From Rotaria sp. Silwood1 (lineage: Eukaryota > Rotifera > Eurotatoria > Philodinida > Philodinidae): a stretch of DNA of 64,000 nt. The stretch lies in the NCBI GenBank assembly GCA_905250075.1, contig CAJNOP010000032.1:1614667-1678666 (forward strand). Reading direction: 5' to 3'. This document shows, in pieces, positions 26,601 to 38,843 of the stretch. Within the stretch, counting starts at the first letter, position 1. Each line of letters starts with the position of its first letter. Both the position numbers and the translations under genes were made by a program. The notes beneath the pieces were generated by a model. That model did not search any database and was not told the DNA's origin. It worked only from the letters and a program-made list of their open reading frames with translations.

Positions 26601-29600
26601 GTACAACATTTCTAGTGAATTTTTTGTCTATTTATACCAAAATGAGATAACATATTTACAAAAATAATAAACTTAATCATAAAAGCTTCCAAAATAGTAT
26701 CATTTTTTTTGAGATATCGAATATCTTAGAAAGAATGAGATCTGTTGTTGATGATAATTTCTTGTAACGATGTTTTTTCCTAATTTCTTGTAATATAGAG
26801 AAAAAAACACCTAATGACACAAACATTTTCATACCTTTCATCTATACTTGATGTCTTACCTTTGAGAAAAATATGAGTTCAAACATAAAACATCAGTTGG
26901 CAAGGTTTCTCTATATGAGAAAAACTTTGATAAAGACCAAAAATGAAGTCTATATATATACATCGTACACTAGTTCATCGAACGACGTTATTCTACATAT
27001 CATGTAAAGCACTGGAATGTCATAACAATCTTAAGATTCCATCTAGAGAAGTTATACATGACAGAAAAAAAAACTTATTTTGAATAATATATAGTTCAAA
27101 AAAATTCTCTCTCATAACTTTTAAATATACAGAGCAGAAACATCTACCAGTTATTAACAAAAAAAAAAGGTTTTAACTAAGAATTAAAAAATATGCTTTT
27201 TTTTGTTAGGCGTCATTTAAGTGAACTTGGTGTAATTACTGAACGATTAAAAGCTCGTTTATATTCTGGTTCAGAAATAAATTCAACAACAAATGAATCA
27301 TCATCTACAATGATGAAAAATCGTTGTCAAAGTGTACCACCATCATCAACATTGACACCATTTAATTTATCATTAAATACAAATTCAATTCGTCAAGATA
27401 TTGATACAACACGTTCGACAACAACAACAATTCAAACAGATTTATTAGAACATTTTCCTGAATCACTTAGTGGTCGACCATTAATGAGTAATGGTCTTAA
27501 TGTAACTGATGTACTTTCACATCATAATGATCAAGTTCGTCTTGCACAAGAACTTATGACAAAAGCAAATCATTTACTTGAAACATCAAAAGATTTGTTT
27601 AATAAAAAACAAATACCAACACCACCTCCACCTTCAACATTATTATCAACTATAATGGAAAAACGATCAACTCCATCACCACCACCAATATTACCAAATT
27701 TTAATGTAACAAATGAATTTCGAATTACAGAAGGATCACCACTAATTACTTCTAAAAATACTGAACATATTACGTAAGTTTTCAAAAAAGAAACCAAGTC
27801 TCCGTTTCTTCTTCAAATAATAGATGACAAGCTGATTCATTTTGAATTAATCTATTAGAAATAATATTACTCACAAAAAAAAACAATTAGAGTGATGCGC
27901 AGCGACAGACTAAAGAGTATTTAGAATGTAGCTTATAATACTGTACAGTGGCTTCCAAACTTTGTCGATAACATTCTTTTTTTTCATCAGATATCAAGTC
28001 TAGATTGCAGAGCTTTTTTTTTGTAAAAATCAGAACGAAAAATAATCTCCTGATGACAGAATGTTGAAGGAAGTCGAAAGACGTTTCATCTTTTAGAGAA
28101 TTACTTGGTCCACTAAGAAATTAAAACAAAATTGTAAGAGCAAATGCTCAAAGCTGAAAATATTGATTTTAGGTTTTTGAAAGACTCTATCTTCATATAA
28201 TGAATTCAGTATTTATAGAGCGGATTGAAATTACAGATTCTCATTGAAAATACGATCTTCATCAGTTATAAATACATTGGATTTTTTCTAATGCATGGCT
28301 ACATTGAAGTGATCAATACTCATACATTGTACATATTAGTGACGGACAAAAGTTTAGAGAAAATTCAATTCTAGAGTTTTGTTCTCAATGTTAATGACTA
28401 GCAAGAGTCCGAAAAAAAAATTCTGTTCCTGCAAAGATTATCTATGAGAATTGGCAGATCTGAGGGTCCTTAAAATTAGTTTCTGGTTTCTTTCAGCCAC
28501 ACAATCGTTTTTTCTGCATCTTGCTAGTAATAGCCATTACTTATAATAATTCTTTAGATTAGCATAAATATATGATTTACAATCTATAATAAACAAAACA
28601 TTAATAATTTTCTTTTAAATTTAAAATTAAACAGTAGTTCATTTGAACCACAACATCATAATAATTCAATAGTTTGGTCTGATGAAGAAGATAATGAACA
28701 TGATCAAAGTTTTTTACCTATTGGTCTTCCTCCTAATCATCATCGTTTAATGACATCTGTAACTATTACACAACCTCCACCCTCACCACCACCACCACCA
28801 CCACCACCGATACAAACGGAAGAAACTTCTACACATTGGGAACAACAAGATGATATTGATGTAGTTCAAATTCGTCCATTAAATAATATATCTGCATTCA
28901 ATTTCGACTGTCAACAAATGAATGCAGATCGACTTAATAATAATTTATCTCCAAAACATACAACACGTCGTAATATATTTTCAACTGAACCAATAACAAA
29001 TAATCAACAACAGCAACAAATATCTTCATCATTTACAGATCAACATAAAAAAATATCACCAACATTAAGCATTGAACACCAATCTTTCTCATCATCATCG
29101 TCATCTTCTTCTTCTTCATCACCACAACCACCACCACAAGCACAAACACAACAATCATTTAATTCAGATACATCGATTATTGATAGAAGTTGGTTAGAAC
29201 AACAACGTATACGTAATGCTAATACACATTGTGTATTACCATCAACACTTCATGATCCTTCAAACACAAAACAAGTATATTTCTTTACTTTAAAAAAAAA
29301 ATTAATTAGAATTACTTCTGGTGTTTTTTTTTTTCAGCCATCAAATCGAAGTTCACATTTAGCATTTCTGGATCGACCATTACCAAAATTTTTTCCATCA
29401 AATCGTGAAATGGAACAATCAATGAAACATGTTTCACAAGCACTTTCAACTACAAATACTTCTTCAGTAAATCATTTTTAAACTTCTTCTTTTTTTTTTG
29501 TTGTATTCGTCACAAGAAAAATTTCCTTTAAAATAGACTTCAAGTACTAGTCCAACATCATCATCAAATAATGTAATGAAAACAATCATTGATCGATTAC

Positions 29601-29755
29601 GTGCAAAACCTTCAAGTGAATTATTACGTGGTCTATCACCATTGGATAATAAATTACTTCAACAATCGGAATCATCAAATTCAACAACAGTAAATGTGAC
29701 AAGATTAGAAAAAATATTTAAAACAAAATATACAACTACTCCTTCATCGAATTGA
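17673..29755 (+). CDS. C2CD3: C2CD3 homologue, centriole-elongation C2-domain protein
   Basis: Twenty-six exons: 17673-17715, 17971-18187, 18244-18347, 18414-18599, 18651-18751, 18805-19588, 19776-19941, 20032-20714, 20796-20905, 21780-22443, 22502-22596, 22669-22872, 23399-23491, 23540-23644, 23995-24262, 24513-24716, 24782-24919, 24981-25351, 25603-25781, 25840-26051, 26122-26402, 26469-26551, 27210-27773, 28635-29274, 29338-29466, 29537-29755. They sum to 6843 nt, exactly 2281 codons, close to the vertebrate size. The N-terminus carries the C2CD3 signature: SLPPLVEG, then VSWWGEDD, YYIRSELKQFSRYLT and DAAELVLKVLD. Several C2 domains follow (for example YFIEYQFPVIANSRDG, NPYFVCRAFWNEEPI, NPYVTYSTADSHHLCRTQIL). 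The C-terminal third is low-complexity Ser/Thr/Pro/Gln (poly-Pro near 28780-28810). In animals C2CD3 sits at the distal centriole and is needed for distal appendages and ciliogenesis. Large introns are 20906-21779, 22873-23398, 26552-27209 and 27774-28634. Two partial pseudogene copies lie nearby. Confidence 0.93.
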
Positions 29756-29946
29756 TTCAAAAACCTTTATTTATTTTTTTTTTCTTCGTTTCTAGAAACA
29801 ACTCTTTAGTTTCTTGTGTATAACAGTGATGTTATAACATATAAGGTTCTATTTGAAGTTCAGATAGTTACAATGTCTTCATTTATTTAATTCAAATAAC
29901 AAAAGTTATTATTGTAGATCTAGTCTAGAGTTCTTTTTTTTTCTCT

Positions 29947-30350
29947 TGTAACGATATAAAATAAAATAATTTGGGTTTGAATTAATTTATTGTTTATTTA
30001 AATGAAAACAAAACTTTATCATTTTAATATTATTTTAAAGATGTGAGTGGATAAATATCGCCGATTAAGTTCGACTTTGAGAGCACAGCTTCACAGGCCA
30101 AGCGATTAAAATATCAACGCTTAGTCTGCGAAACAGTGACCTCATGTCTCACATTTATTCTATCACACTCACAATATTTAATCAAATCATATCAAGTATT
30201 TATTTGATAGAAGTTTCAAAACACTATTCGGTGATTATATATTATGTATCGATTTAAATCAAATTTTGAACCGTTATTTTCGATAACACGTGGTTGAACC
30301 GTTGAATATGTGTGTGTGTGCTATCCTCTCATTGTATAGATATATAAAGA
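29947..30350. repeat. Duplicated non-coding block (second copy at 5483-5883, inverted)
   Basis: About 400 bp between C2CD3 and the CEP290-like gene that recurs inverted at 5483-5883 with only about 11 differences by eye. It includes AAGCG..CGCTT hairpin potential near 30100-30125 and a short GT run. It is conserved better than the neighbouring duplicated coding exon. It could be a shared 3'UTR/promoter segment, a non-coding RNA or a small mobile element; sequence alone does not decide. Confidence 0.85.
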
Positions 30351-30409
30351 TTAAATGATAATTTCTTATTGAAAACTTTATATTTTTTTAGATATGATTA
30401 TCCAACAAA

Positions 30410-31021
30410 ATGGATATGCCACCAGTTCATATGTGTGTATTTTTGAGTCATGAACATGAACTACTTAAAACAGAAATAGTCGAACTTAAAAATCATATTA
30501 CTTTTCTGGAAGAAAAAATAGCTGAAAAAAATCTTGATCATACTCGTTCATGTACAATTTCATGTCAAACAGATATTTCTATTCCACGTCGTCCATGTCC
30601 ATCAGAACCTATCAGACCGTCTTTTGATGAAGAAGCACATTTACATCGTCTTATCAATGCTCAAAAAGAATTATTGAGAAAATATGAAAATGAAGCTATG
30701 TATCATCGACAAGAACAGTTTGAATCATCACCTCCATCTGCACTTATTGAAGATTATGAACGTCGTTTAATTCGATGTCAAAAAGCGAAAGAACAAGCTG
30801 AAAGACGAACTGTTGCTATTCAAAAACGTATGACAAAATTAGAAAAACGATATGAAAGTATGCGTCAAAAATTGAGTGTACTTGATGATGAGTTTTTTGA
30901 AGAAGTTAATGATCTTAAATTTGCTTTACAACAAGCAACACATCTCAATCGAGAATATGAAAAAACAATACAAATGTTAAGTACTCAACTTGGTATTAGT
31001 TATCCAGTAACGGATATTTAG
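30410..31021 (+). CDS. Short coiled-coil protein resembling the C-terminus of CEP290
   Basis: Single open frame of 203 aa; the ATG is 18 nt after a T-rich splice acceptor ending at 30391, and a TGA lies in frame between acceptor and ATG, so this ATG is the first possible start. Residues about 12-40 and 75-200 are heptad-rich coiled coil (EHELLKTEIVELKNHITFLE, YERRLIRCQKAKEQAERR). The last 45 residues hold DDEFFEEVNDLKF and MLSTQLG, which match the pattern D-x-x-FFEE-x-x-DLK...LSxQLG that I recall from the extreme C-terminus of CEP290, the ciliary transition-zone protein of about 2,500 residues. The ORF is therefore either a separate C-terminal mini-gene or the last exon of a larger gene not seen here. 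It follows C2CD3 on the same strand, 655 nt downstream. Family assignment is an inference from a short motif. Confidence 0.6.
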   Translation: MDMPPVHMCVFLSHEHELLKTEIVELKNHITFLEEKIAEKNLDHTRSCTISCQTDISIPRRPCPSEPIRPSFDEEAHLHRLINAQKELLRKYENEAMYHRQEQFESSPPSALIEDYERRLIRCQKAKEQAERRTVAIQKRMTKLEKRYESMRQKLSVLDDEFFEEVNDLKFALQQATHLNREYEKTIQMLSTQLGISYPVTDI

Positions 31022-33197
31022 ATTGTAATGGCATCCACTTTTTTTTTCAAATGATAGATTATCATATAATTTGTAATTTTTAGAAAATATATTTATGTTA
31101 ATTTAATTCGTTTTCTGTTTTTAATAAATGAAGCATTAAAAAGTTTTTCATAGCCAAATTATTCGAATATTAAAATCAAAAGATTTTGAAAACTAACGAA
31201 CGATGTAGACATTTTTTTTTCTTTTTATATCGGTTTTTCTTAATGATAATTCTGATGCATATGCGACATGTTCGTTATCTTATTGATCGAACTTGTCATT
31301 ATTTAATAGATGAATAAATGAGTTGAGCTTTTTTTTTTTTTCTATGGAAAAACTCCAATGCCAACAATGAAACAATAGTTATATTATGGATGACAATAGA
31401 TTCGTATTACAATTTGTAGATTATTGAAGCAATCAAAGGTTTCAAGTAATGAATTTTCATGTAACATGTTGATACCATTGGGTAATATATGTTTGCAATG
31501 GTAGACCTTAAGTTGAATAGAAATATCTACTCTAATTGTTTAGAGTCTTATGAAATTTGTCGAAATTCGGTGAACACGCGCATAGTCTATCAATGTTCAT
31601 TGAAGTCCCTACAATTATTATAAGAAATCGACTTGATCATCGTAGAAATGTATTTAATATGCTTGTTTTCACTATTCTGAACAACCAAAAATAAAGTTTT
31701 TTCAACACATAGATACATGATTAGGAAAATATCTCATTGATTGCTGTTTCATGTCTTTCAGATATAGTTGATGTCATAATTGATGATTTTATAACGTAGA
31801 AACATGAAAGAAAACTACGGAAAATCCAGCAATATATTGTTATTCAGCTGATTTTTTATTCATTCTTATCATTCGGAATACTTTGCTTTCTATCATTAGA
31901 TATTGTTTGTCTATTAGAAACCAAGTCATAGAGATAATTCTATGAGAATGTTTAATATGAAAACTTATTTTAATTTGTATTAGAAATTGTTTTTTATAAA
32001 CCGTTGTTTGTCTTAGAAAAAATGTACAGTAAATAAAGTGCAAGCATGATTTCATTTGATCCGGTAATAAGATGAGATGAAAAACTGTAGAATGCACCAG
32101 CAAATTTATATTAGAAACGAAACGATGTGATGTCCAAATTATCTAGCACATCACATCAAGTATTGTCAGTTTTAGTCTCTGAACGCAATGTCTGTTACAA
32201 TGACTAAATCGAAAAAAATCTTTCAATAACATGTTATTATCTGTGAGGTTCGCCATACGAATGAACGAAATAAATAAAGCCATTTACAACAACCTTCTAT
32301 CTTGATTCCAGAGAAACAAGTTTTCAGAAGTCTAACTCTTCATCACTTCAGGTGTCCGAAAAAGTTTTGTTCGATGTTATATTTAACAATTTGCAAAGCT
32401 TTCAATTGTCTTGAATTCATCCGTATGTTCTAATTTTTAACTTAGAAAAACAAAAATTTTCGGCGTAAAGGTGTGTTTGCTTTTCCATTCGTAATAATAG
32501 CTTATATGAATGTTTGTTGTTTCACAAGAAAGACGCCAACACTCATACGTCCTTCAACGTTTGTACTTTTTCTTATAATTCCTTTTTTGTTGTCAGTGTC
32601 CCAAGGATACGAGATCAGTTCCCTCGGACAAAAACGAGTACATTTTTCTATTAGCTCGTTCTCCTCTATACTTTATTATTATATCTTCATTTGAATATGC
32701 ATGGATAAAGGTCAACATTTTTGTTTCACAGTCAACTGAAAATTTTCTATAAAATAAAAATAAAATCCTATTAAATAATAACTTTATTTACGAGTACTAC
32801 CTATCATTAAAGAGTGCTAAGTTAATTAGAAAGTTACCTTTTAGTACATTAGAAAATTTTTTACCTATACTTTCACAATGATACAATATGAAAGGTGAGG
32901 TGTGGGTGTGAGTATGAATCTTCAGTTCAACCACACCACACTTGCTCCCGCCCCCACACTACTCAAACCCCACCGACACCTACGCTCACACTCAAATCCA
33001 TATCCATCCCATATCGACACCCAAATCCACACTCTGACTGCGTGAAATATATGTAATTTTAGCAAAGAATCGGTCTTAATGTTCGTAATTCGACAAAATC
33101 TACAAAACTTCACTCTGTCAACAGCGTTTTTCGAAAAGCTTTGTTTTGCGCGAAAGTGTTTATTCTTGTTTCATGATAAATTTAATCTCTCAAGAAT
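31022..33197. other. Intergenic, includes a C/A-rich degenerate repeat
   Basis: No gene recognised. At 32925-33030 the + strand is unusually rich in CCACA, CCCAC and ATCCAT motifs, similar in character to 36700-36775. Confidence 0.4.
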
Positions 33198-33590
33198 CTA
33201 CAAACGATTGATTCTAAGATTTACAATGAAAATTACCACCATTAGTATTGGCAGGAGAATTATGATAGATGATAATCCACTTGCCGAATTGCATAAGTTT
33301 GTATTGCAGCAACAACCCGTTCCACCGCTAGCAGGATCCACTTTACACTCAACTTCTGTGCAATTGCGCAATCCTGGCTGAGGTCCCAGCCAGTAACCGC
33401 GAACAACGTAGTCTCGTCCATCTCTCTTTTCAAACGCTTTCACACACCAGCCATGCGTTGCATATGCTGTTGGCGTGCTACTGTGTACCTTTGGGCAATC
33501 CAAACACGTGTAACAATCAATTGCAACGCCTCTTTGTGCAATAATTAAAACGATAAAGAAGACGATGATATTCATAAACTTTATATTCAT
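33198..33590 (-). CDS. Ly6/uPAR-like three-finger protein, probably GPI-anchored
   Basis: Single-exon ORF of 130 aa starting at an ATG directly followed by a hydrophobic signal peptide (residues 1-23, ending at about VA/ID). The mature part is cysteine-rich: CYTCLDC near the start, WCVKAF, RNCTEVEC, and the closing CCCNTNLCN, which is the diagnostic CCxxDLCN-type end of Ly6/three-finger domains. It then ends with SASGLSSIIILLPILMVVIF, a hydrophobic tail typical of GPI-anchor signals. The likely place of action is the outer cell surface. Codon use is less AT-biased than in the big genes around it. Function and ligand unknown. The lack of introns is unusual for this family and could indicate a retrocopy or intron loss. 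Confidence 0.85.
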   Translation of the reverse strand: MNIKFMNIIVFFIVLIIAQRGVAIDCYTCLDCPKVHSSTPTAYATHGWCVKAFEKRDGRDYVVRGYWLGPQPGLRNCTEVECKVDPASGGTGCCCNTNLCNSASGLSSIIILLPILMVVIFIVNLRINRL

Positions 33591-36500
33591 ATTGTGAAGG
33601 TTAATTTGAGTAAAAATATTTATCTAAAATACGCATGGCTTTACATTCATGACAATTAATATGAAGAAAGTAGAAAAACCTGTTAAAGCAATCATTGTAA
33701 GACTAAAATGTGAGATACGATCTAGCTATTATTGTTAATCGTCTGAAAAATGTTTTATTTTATGTATACTCGACACATTTCTTCATCATCGTTCACTTTA
33801 TTCGAGAGAATCGCAATAAGGAAGCACTTTATTTATTCTAATTAGGTGTTAGTGAAACATGATCACTGGTAGCTTCGAGAGGCCATCTCTCATGGGAAAG
33901 GGAACATCTGTCACGATCTGGGAGGCCATGACCAGCGCACAGAAAACAGTACCGTATCGAACTTAATAAAGGTTTCGCTTTTTCCAATGAAATCGGCACC
34001 TTTTAAAGTTTCTTAAATTATGGTTTCGTACAAAACCACTTTGGTCTTACCTGAGAAATCGTTTCGTAGTCAAAATTTCGTACTAATTCTAATGCAACAC
34101 CAATCGATCTATATTGAAATCAACGGGCCCATATAGATCTGTGGATGACCTACTGTAACATCTAATTACACTCCTCAATTCACATCTCATTCGTTACACT
34201 AATCTCTTCATCTATATCCAAATCCTTATTCTATACATATCTCCTTATAATAATGCCTTAATCTATATCTATCATTGTATTCTAACCCGTAACCTATATC
34301 TGACTCCTTATTCGATATTTATCCTTTAAGTCTTTCTTCTCAGCCTATCCATATGAATAGGTGTGTATTCAACTACATTTGTACATTGTGTCTGTATTAA
34401 ATAGCGAGACCATTTTGAAAGATAGCAATTATTCAGAGAAATCTGAAATTTTAGCAATAGTCCATGATTTAATTATTATGATACTGAAAACTTTGATTGG
34501 TGACATTATGCTGTTCACCAATATCAAGGATGAATGGATCGCTTGCAGGTTGATATAATTATTAGTTTGTGTTTCTTTTTGTTGCAGTATTATTGACAAA
34601 CATGTAGGAAAAACAAGATCGCCTGAAAGTAATGCTGTTCCAGTCACTTTTTAAGGCGAGGAAGATCTATTTTTTGAAGATAAAACTATTTCATTTACTG
34701 ATTGTATCAGAGTTTTTCCTGTCAGATCTGTCAAAACGTAACTTCAGAGCTTGCAATCCGTTTAGAAAACTGTATTTTCGTGATTCTCATATTTTGCTAT
34801 CCAAGTCTTTTAAGAATATCGTCATTTTTAAAGGATATAGATGTAGGTGGGTGTAGATGAAAATAACAGCTACATCCACTCATACATCTGCCCTGATCCT
34901 CCCACACCCTTTATGTGGCGTGAATCATTCTGTCCTCTCTATAGCGCTTTGTCAGATCGTCAGATACTTTTCGCTCTGTGTCTTATATATAGCTTTGCGA
35001 CTAGAAAATGTCTTTCTTAAGACTGAGACATTATTCCGAGATTCGAAGGCTTTTCTCGCACTCGGAAGCAAGAATATATGTCGGCGTAGAGATTCCCCTT
35101 CATTGGTACGAATTGTTGTATACCTTTAATCTTTTTCTCGTGTGCCTGAGACACTCATGTAAGACCCGCAACTTTTTGGGTTCTATTATCCTTGTAGCAA
35201 TGCTCTGAGGTACACAACGTTTTCCATAAATATTATTTAATGAGATCTGGCAAAGAAAGTTTTTATGTTGATACTTGTGCGTTGCTTTGTGAATGGAAGA
35301 TGATGCACTCCCGTGAAGCCGAAAACTTTTTGGACTCATCCTCATGTGTTGCTGTATGGTCTAGTGCTATTTGATCTCATCCTAATGCATAGCTGTTGCA
35401 CCTAGTGCTTTGCCTCAACATTAAGCATTACTGTGCGCGCTCGCTCTTTTCACCCTTACCCTGACAGATTTGCTGACACCAAAGCTGTCTGCTCTCATTT
35501 TCACGGAGGGCTATCTTAGGAGGCATTTTTTTTCATTCTAATGTATTTATGTGTGCCACAACGCCGTTTGCTCTTAAATGACAAAGTCTTCATCTGGTTT
35601 GAAGCTATTCATCTTTAGTCTCACTCATTGCTATAAGCTTCGAAGTCTTTTTTTTCACACTGTGAGAAATTGCTCTGTCAGTAGCAGATTTTTCTCTCAA
35701 CCAGACTTGTGGCTTTATACGAAAAAGTAATAGTCGTCGTCCTGACAGCTTCCTGCATTATTCGAAGCTTGACATTTATAGCCATATTTTAGAAGTTTAA
35801 TAACATCAATTTTATAATTTCTCTGATGAAATTTGTAATTACGTTATACTGATAGCTTGATCATAGTCTCTTGAATAAGTGACCGTGACGAATAAAATAA
35901 AACAAAGAGAAAATTCAGTAATGATATAGACTATAATTAAAACATTAGAATTGACACTTATGAAAATAAAAAACAAGCGTGAAATGAATGCAAAGAATTC
36001 AGCCAACAAACAGCTAAGTAAAACATATTTATTGGCTAATCTACTATAGCAAAAATTGGTCACTAGTTTCGATTCCACGTTATTTCCATCCTTTCTAATA
36101 ATTCAATCCTATCTGCAACATGTCCATGATTTTTAAATGAATTTGATTTTCTATTCAAATTATCCGACTAAGCTACTCACCACAGTCCAATGATTTTCAC
36201 CAAAATAGTCGTGAAAACTTCGATGGTGCGCGGTTGTCGATTTAAGGTTATATGGTGTATTTGACGCCGGTTGTTCTTTTTCTTAAAATACTTCGTATGT
36301 TACTTTTCTTATCTTATCCTTTTTTGGTTTGTTTGAATATTTTTCAACTACGCATCTTGTTGAGAACGATACTACTTATCAAAAGTAAAACCTTCAAGGT
36401 TAGAAGTATACTACGACTAAACAAAGCCAAGGGAAAAAATCATTATCATATAAGAAAGTTCATTTCAAATAGAATAGGCACAGCAATATGTATATCTGTA

Positions 36501-37528
36501 TAAAGTTAGGTCGTGGACATCATTCAATACTGCGCCACAAAAAAACAGAGCTCATCTTCATTTACGATTTTTTCGTGAATATAATTATTGACAGTTAGAA
36601 AAGTGCAGCTATTCTACGGAAGGATTTGTAATTTATCCAAGAGTTCATCGGAGACGTAAATGTAAGTACATCTTAGGGGTATGTATGGGTGTAGACATGA
36701 TCCGAATAATGGCACGCACACTCACTCCGCGCAGTCACAGCGACATTCACACATCCACACCCACACCCACCCATTTATTAATAATCATATCGATTGATTG
36801 CCATAACCGTTTTACAGTTTATCACCAAGTCCGAATATGACCTACTTATCTGAAAATTCCTTTAGGTTTAGTAATAAATTGCTCCCTCGAACTATGATTT
36901 AAGCGGTGAAATGTCAAGTCAAGGTTTTGACAGGTGTGTTCAAGGTTAGCCTCAGTGTTAGACTGAGCGTTGAGATATATTTTAAACAACCACAACAAGC
37001 TACTAAAATTTTTTTGTATTGGACGTCCAGAAGCGGGGGCTTCCTGAAACTGGGCAAACCTGGACAGGGGGTCCAAAAATGCGATTTTTGCCTGGATGTT
37101 CTTTATGGATGATCTCTAATACATTTTAGAAGTTTTTCTCAAAATAGAATTTTTCGTTTCGATGTTTCGCGTGTCACAGAATTCTTCAACGTTAGAAATG
37201 CTAGAGCGCTGTACTTCGTGTCAACATGAAGGAAAAAGTCAGCTATACAACTTAAAACAGACGAATTTTTCCATATTTCAGCAGAAAAACGTTTTAAAAG
37301 AAAGAACTCTAAAAAATTTAAAAATCAGGCTGTGTTAGGTAATTGATTCGGATTATCATAAATTATAAACCAAGCATAAAGTGCATAAAAGAATATCGAA
37401 GTGATCAAACGTTACATGTAAACGTATGACTCAACAACGATGATCGTCTTCAAATCTTTACAAAATCGGAGTTTTTCTCTCTACAGTGCTAGTCATAATT
37501 TTTGAAGTATGCTTGGAGTAAAAATAGA
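33591..37528. other. Intergenic, about 3.9 kb without a recognised gene
   Basis: Many short open frames on both strands without consistent codon bias. Notable patches: C/T-rich ATCTC/ATATC runs at 34190-34340, a C/A-rich degenerate repeat at 36700-36775, and a G-rich stretch near 37020-37080. Confidence 0.45.
36700..36775. repeat. C/A-rich degenerate simple repeat
   Basis: Runs of CACACTCACTC, CACATCCACACC and CACCCACCC units on the + strand, distinct from the AT-rich surroundings; similar patches lie at 32925-33030 and about 34870-34915. Confidence 0.5.
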
Positions 37529-38190
37529 CTATTTAAAATTAAACAGCAGTTCTTTTGAACAACAACATTATAATCGTTCAATAATTCGTTCTGATGAACA
37601 AAATAATGAACATGATCAAAGTATTTTACCTATTGGGCTTCCTCTTAATCATCATTGTTTAATGACACTCTTAACTATTACACAACGTCCAGCAATACAT
37701 ATGGAACAAATTTCTAGAAATCGAGAGGAACAAGATGATATGGATGTTGTTCATATTCGCCCATTAAACAATACATTTGCATTCAATTGAACCAATAATA
37801 GATGATTAACAACAAATATCTTCATCAGCACAAACGCAACGATCATTTAACTCACATGCATCTATTATTGATAGAAATTGATTAGAACAGTAGTGTATAT
37901 GTGATGCTAATTTTCTGTATCACCATTAACTTTTCATAATCATTCAAACACAAAACAAGTATATTTCTTTATTATAAAAATATTAAATAGAAATACTTTT
38001 TAGACATCAAGACTTAATTCACATTTAGCATAAATTGTCAATCGTATACATAAATACTGTCAATTACAAATAGTTCTTCAGAAAATCATTTTTCATAGAT
38101 CATAAGTACTAGTCCAACATCAAATAATTAACTGAAGACAATAATTCAAAGATTTCATGCATCATTTTTACATAGATCACTATTTTGCGA
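37529..38190 (+). pseudogene. Second partial copy of C2CD3 (exons 24-26)
   Basis: Direct-orientation, degraded copy of 28620-29645: it begins with the end of intron 23 and keeps the start of exon 24 (QSILPIGLPLNHH, DDMDVVHIRPLNNTFAFN). It then hits a TGA at about 37788, lacks large parts of the middle of exon 24, retains a shortened intron 24 and traces of exon 25, and fades out in exon 26 (AGTACTAGTCCAACATC at about 38105). Retained introns mean DNA-level duplication. It begins about 7.8 kb downstream of the end of the parent gene. Confidence 0.92.
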
Positions 38191-38843
38191 TTGATAGAGA
38201 ACGAAGTTTATGTTTTTCACATTGCTGTGACTAGTTTCTATCTTGAATTAGCTAAGTTACTCTATTAATCCATATCTTCTGCAGCCAGGTCAATGATACC
38301 GAAGTCCGAACACAATTGAAGTTCACGATTTCCGGAGGTTTTGCTATCGAAACCAGCCCGTATGCATACCAACCAGCATTCTTCTAAAGAACCTATCAAT
38401 TCATCTTTTAAGACATGGGCGACATCTATAAATTAAGCATCAATAATTCTCTTTTTTTTGTGCTATTATTGTGGTACTAATTTAGTTATATAATAATTTG
38501 AATATTAGTTAAATTATAACTCTACAATCTATTTTATTAATGTCCGTAATGTATCTCACAGTCGTATTATTTTTTCGTTATATTGGATTTTATTTCCCAA
38601 GACAACAATAATAATGTAACATCATTAGTGGTTGAGAGTGACTCATATTTTTTTTTATTTATTGCGACAAAATTATATTTCAATGTCTCATTTTGTAATT
38701 TCATTCTTTAGCTCATATATTGATTTACTGTTGTAATTTTGGTTTTTTCTAATGTAAGTATGATTATAAATTTGTTAGCTTTATTGATTATTTTGTGACA
38801 CATTTGTTTGCTTGTTGTGTTTAATCAAGTTTGCTTTTAAATA
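38191..38843. other. Upstream region of the nucleoporin gene
   Basis: AT-rich, no coding sequence seen; presumably contains the promoter of the Nup153-like gene. Confidence 0.4.
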
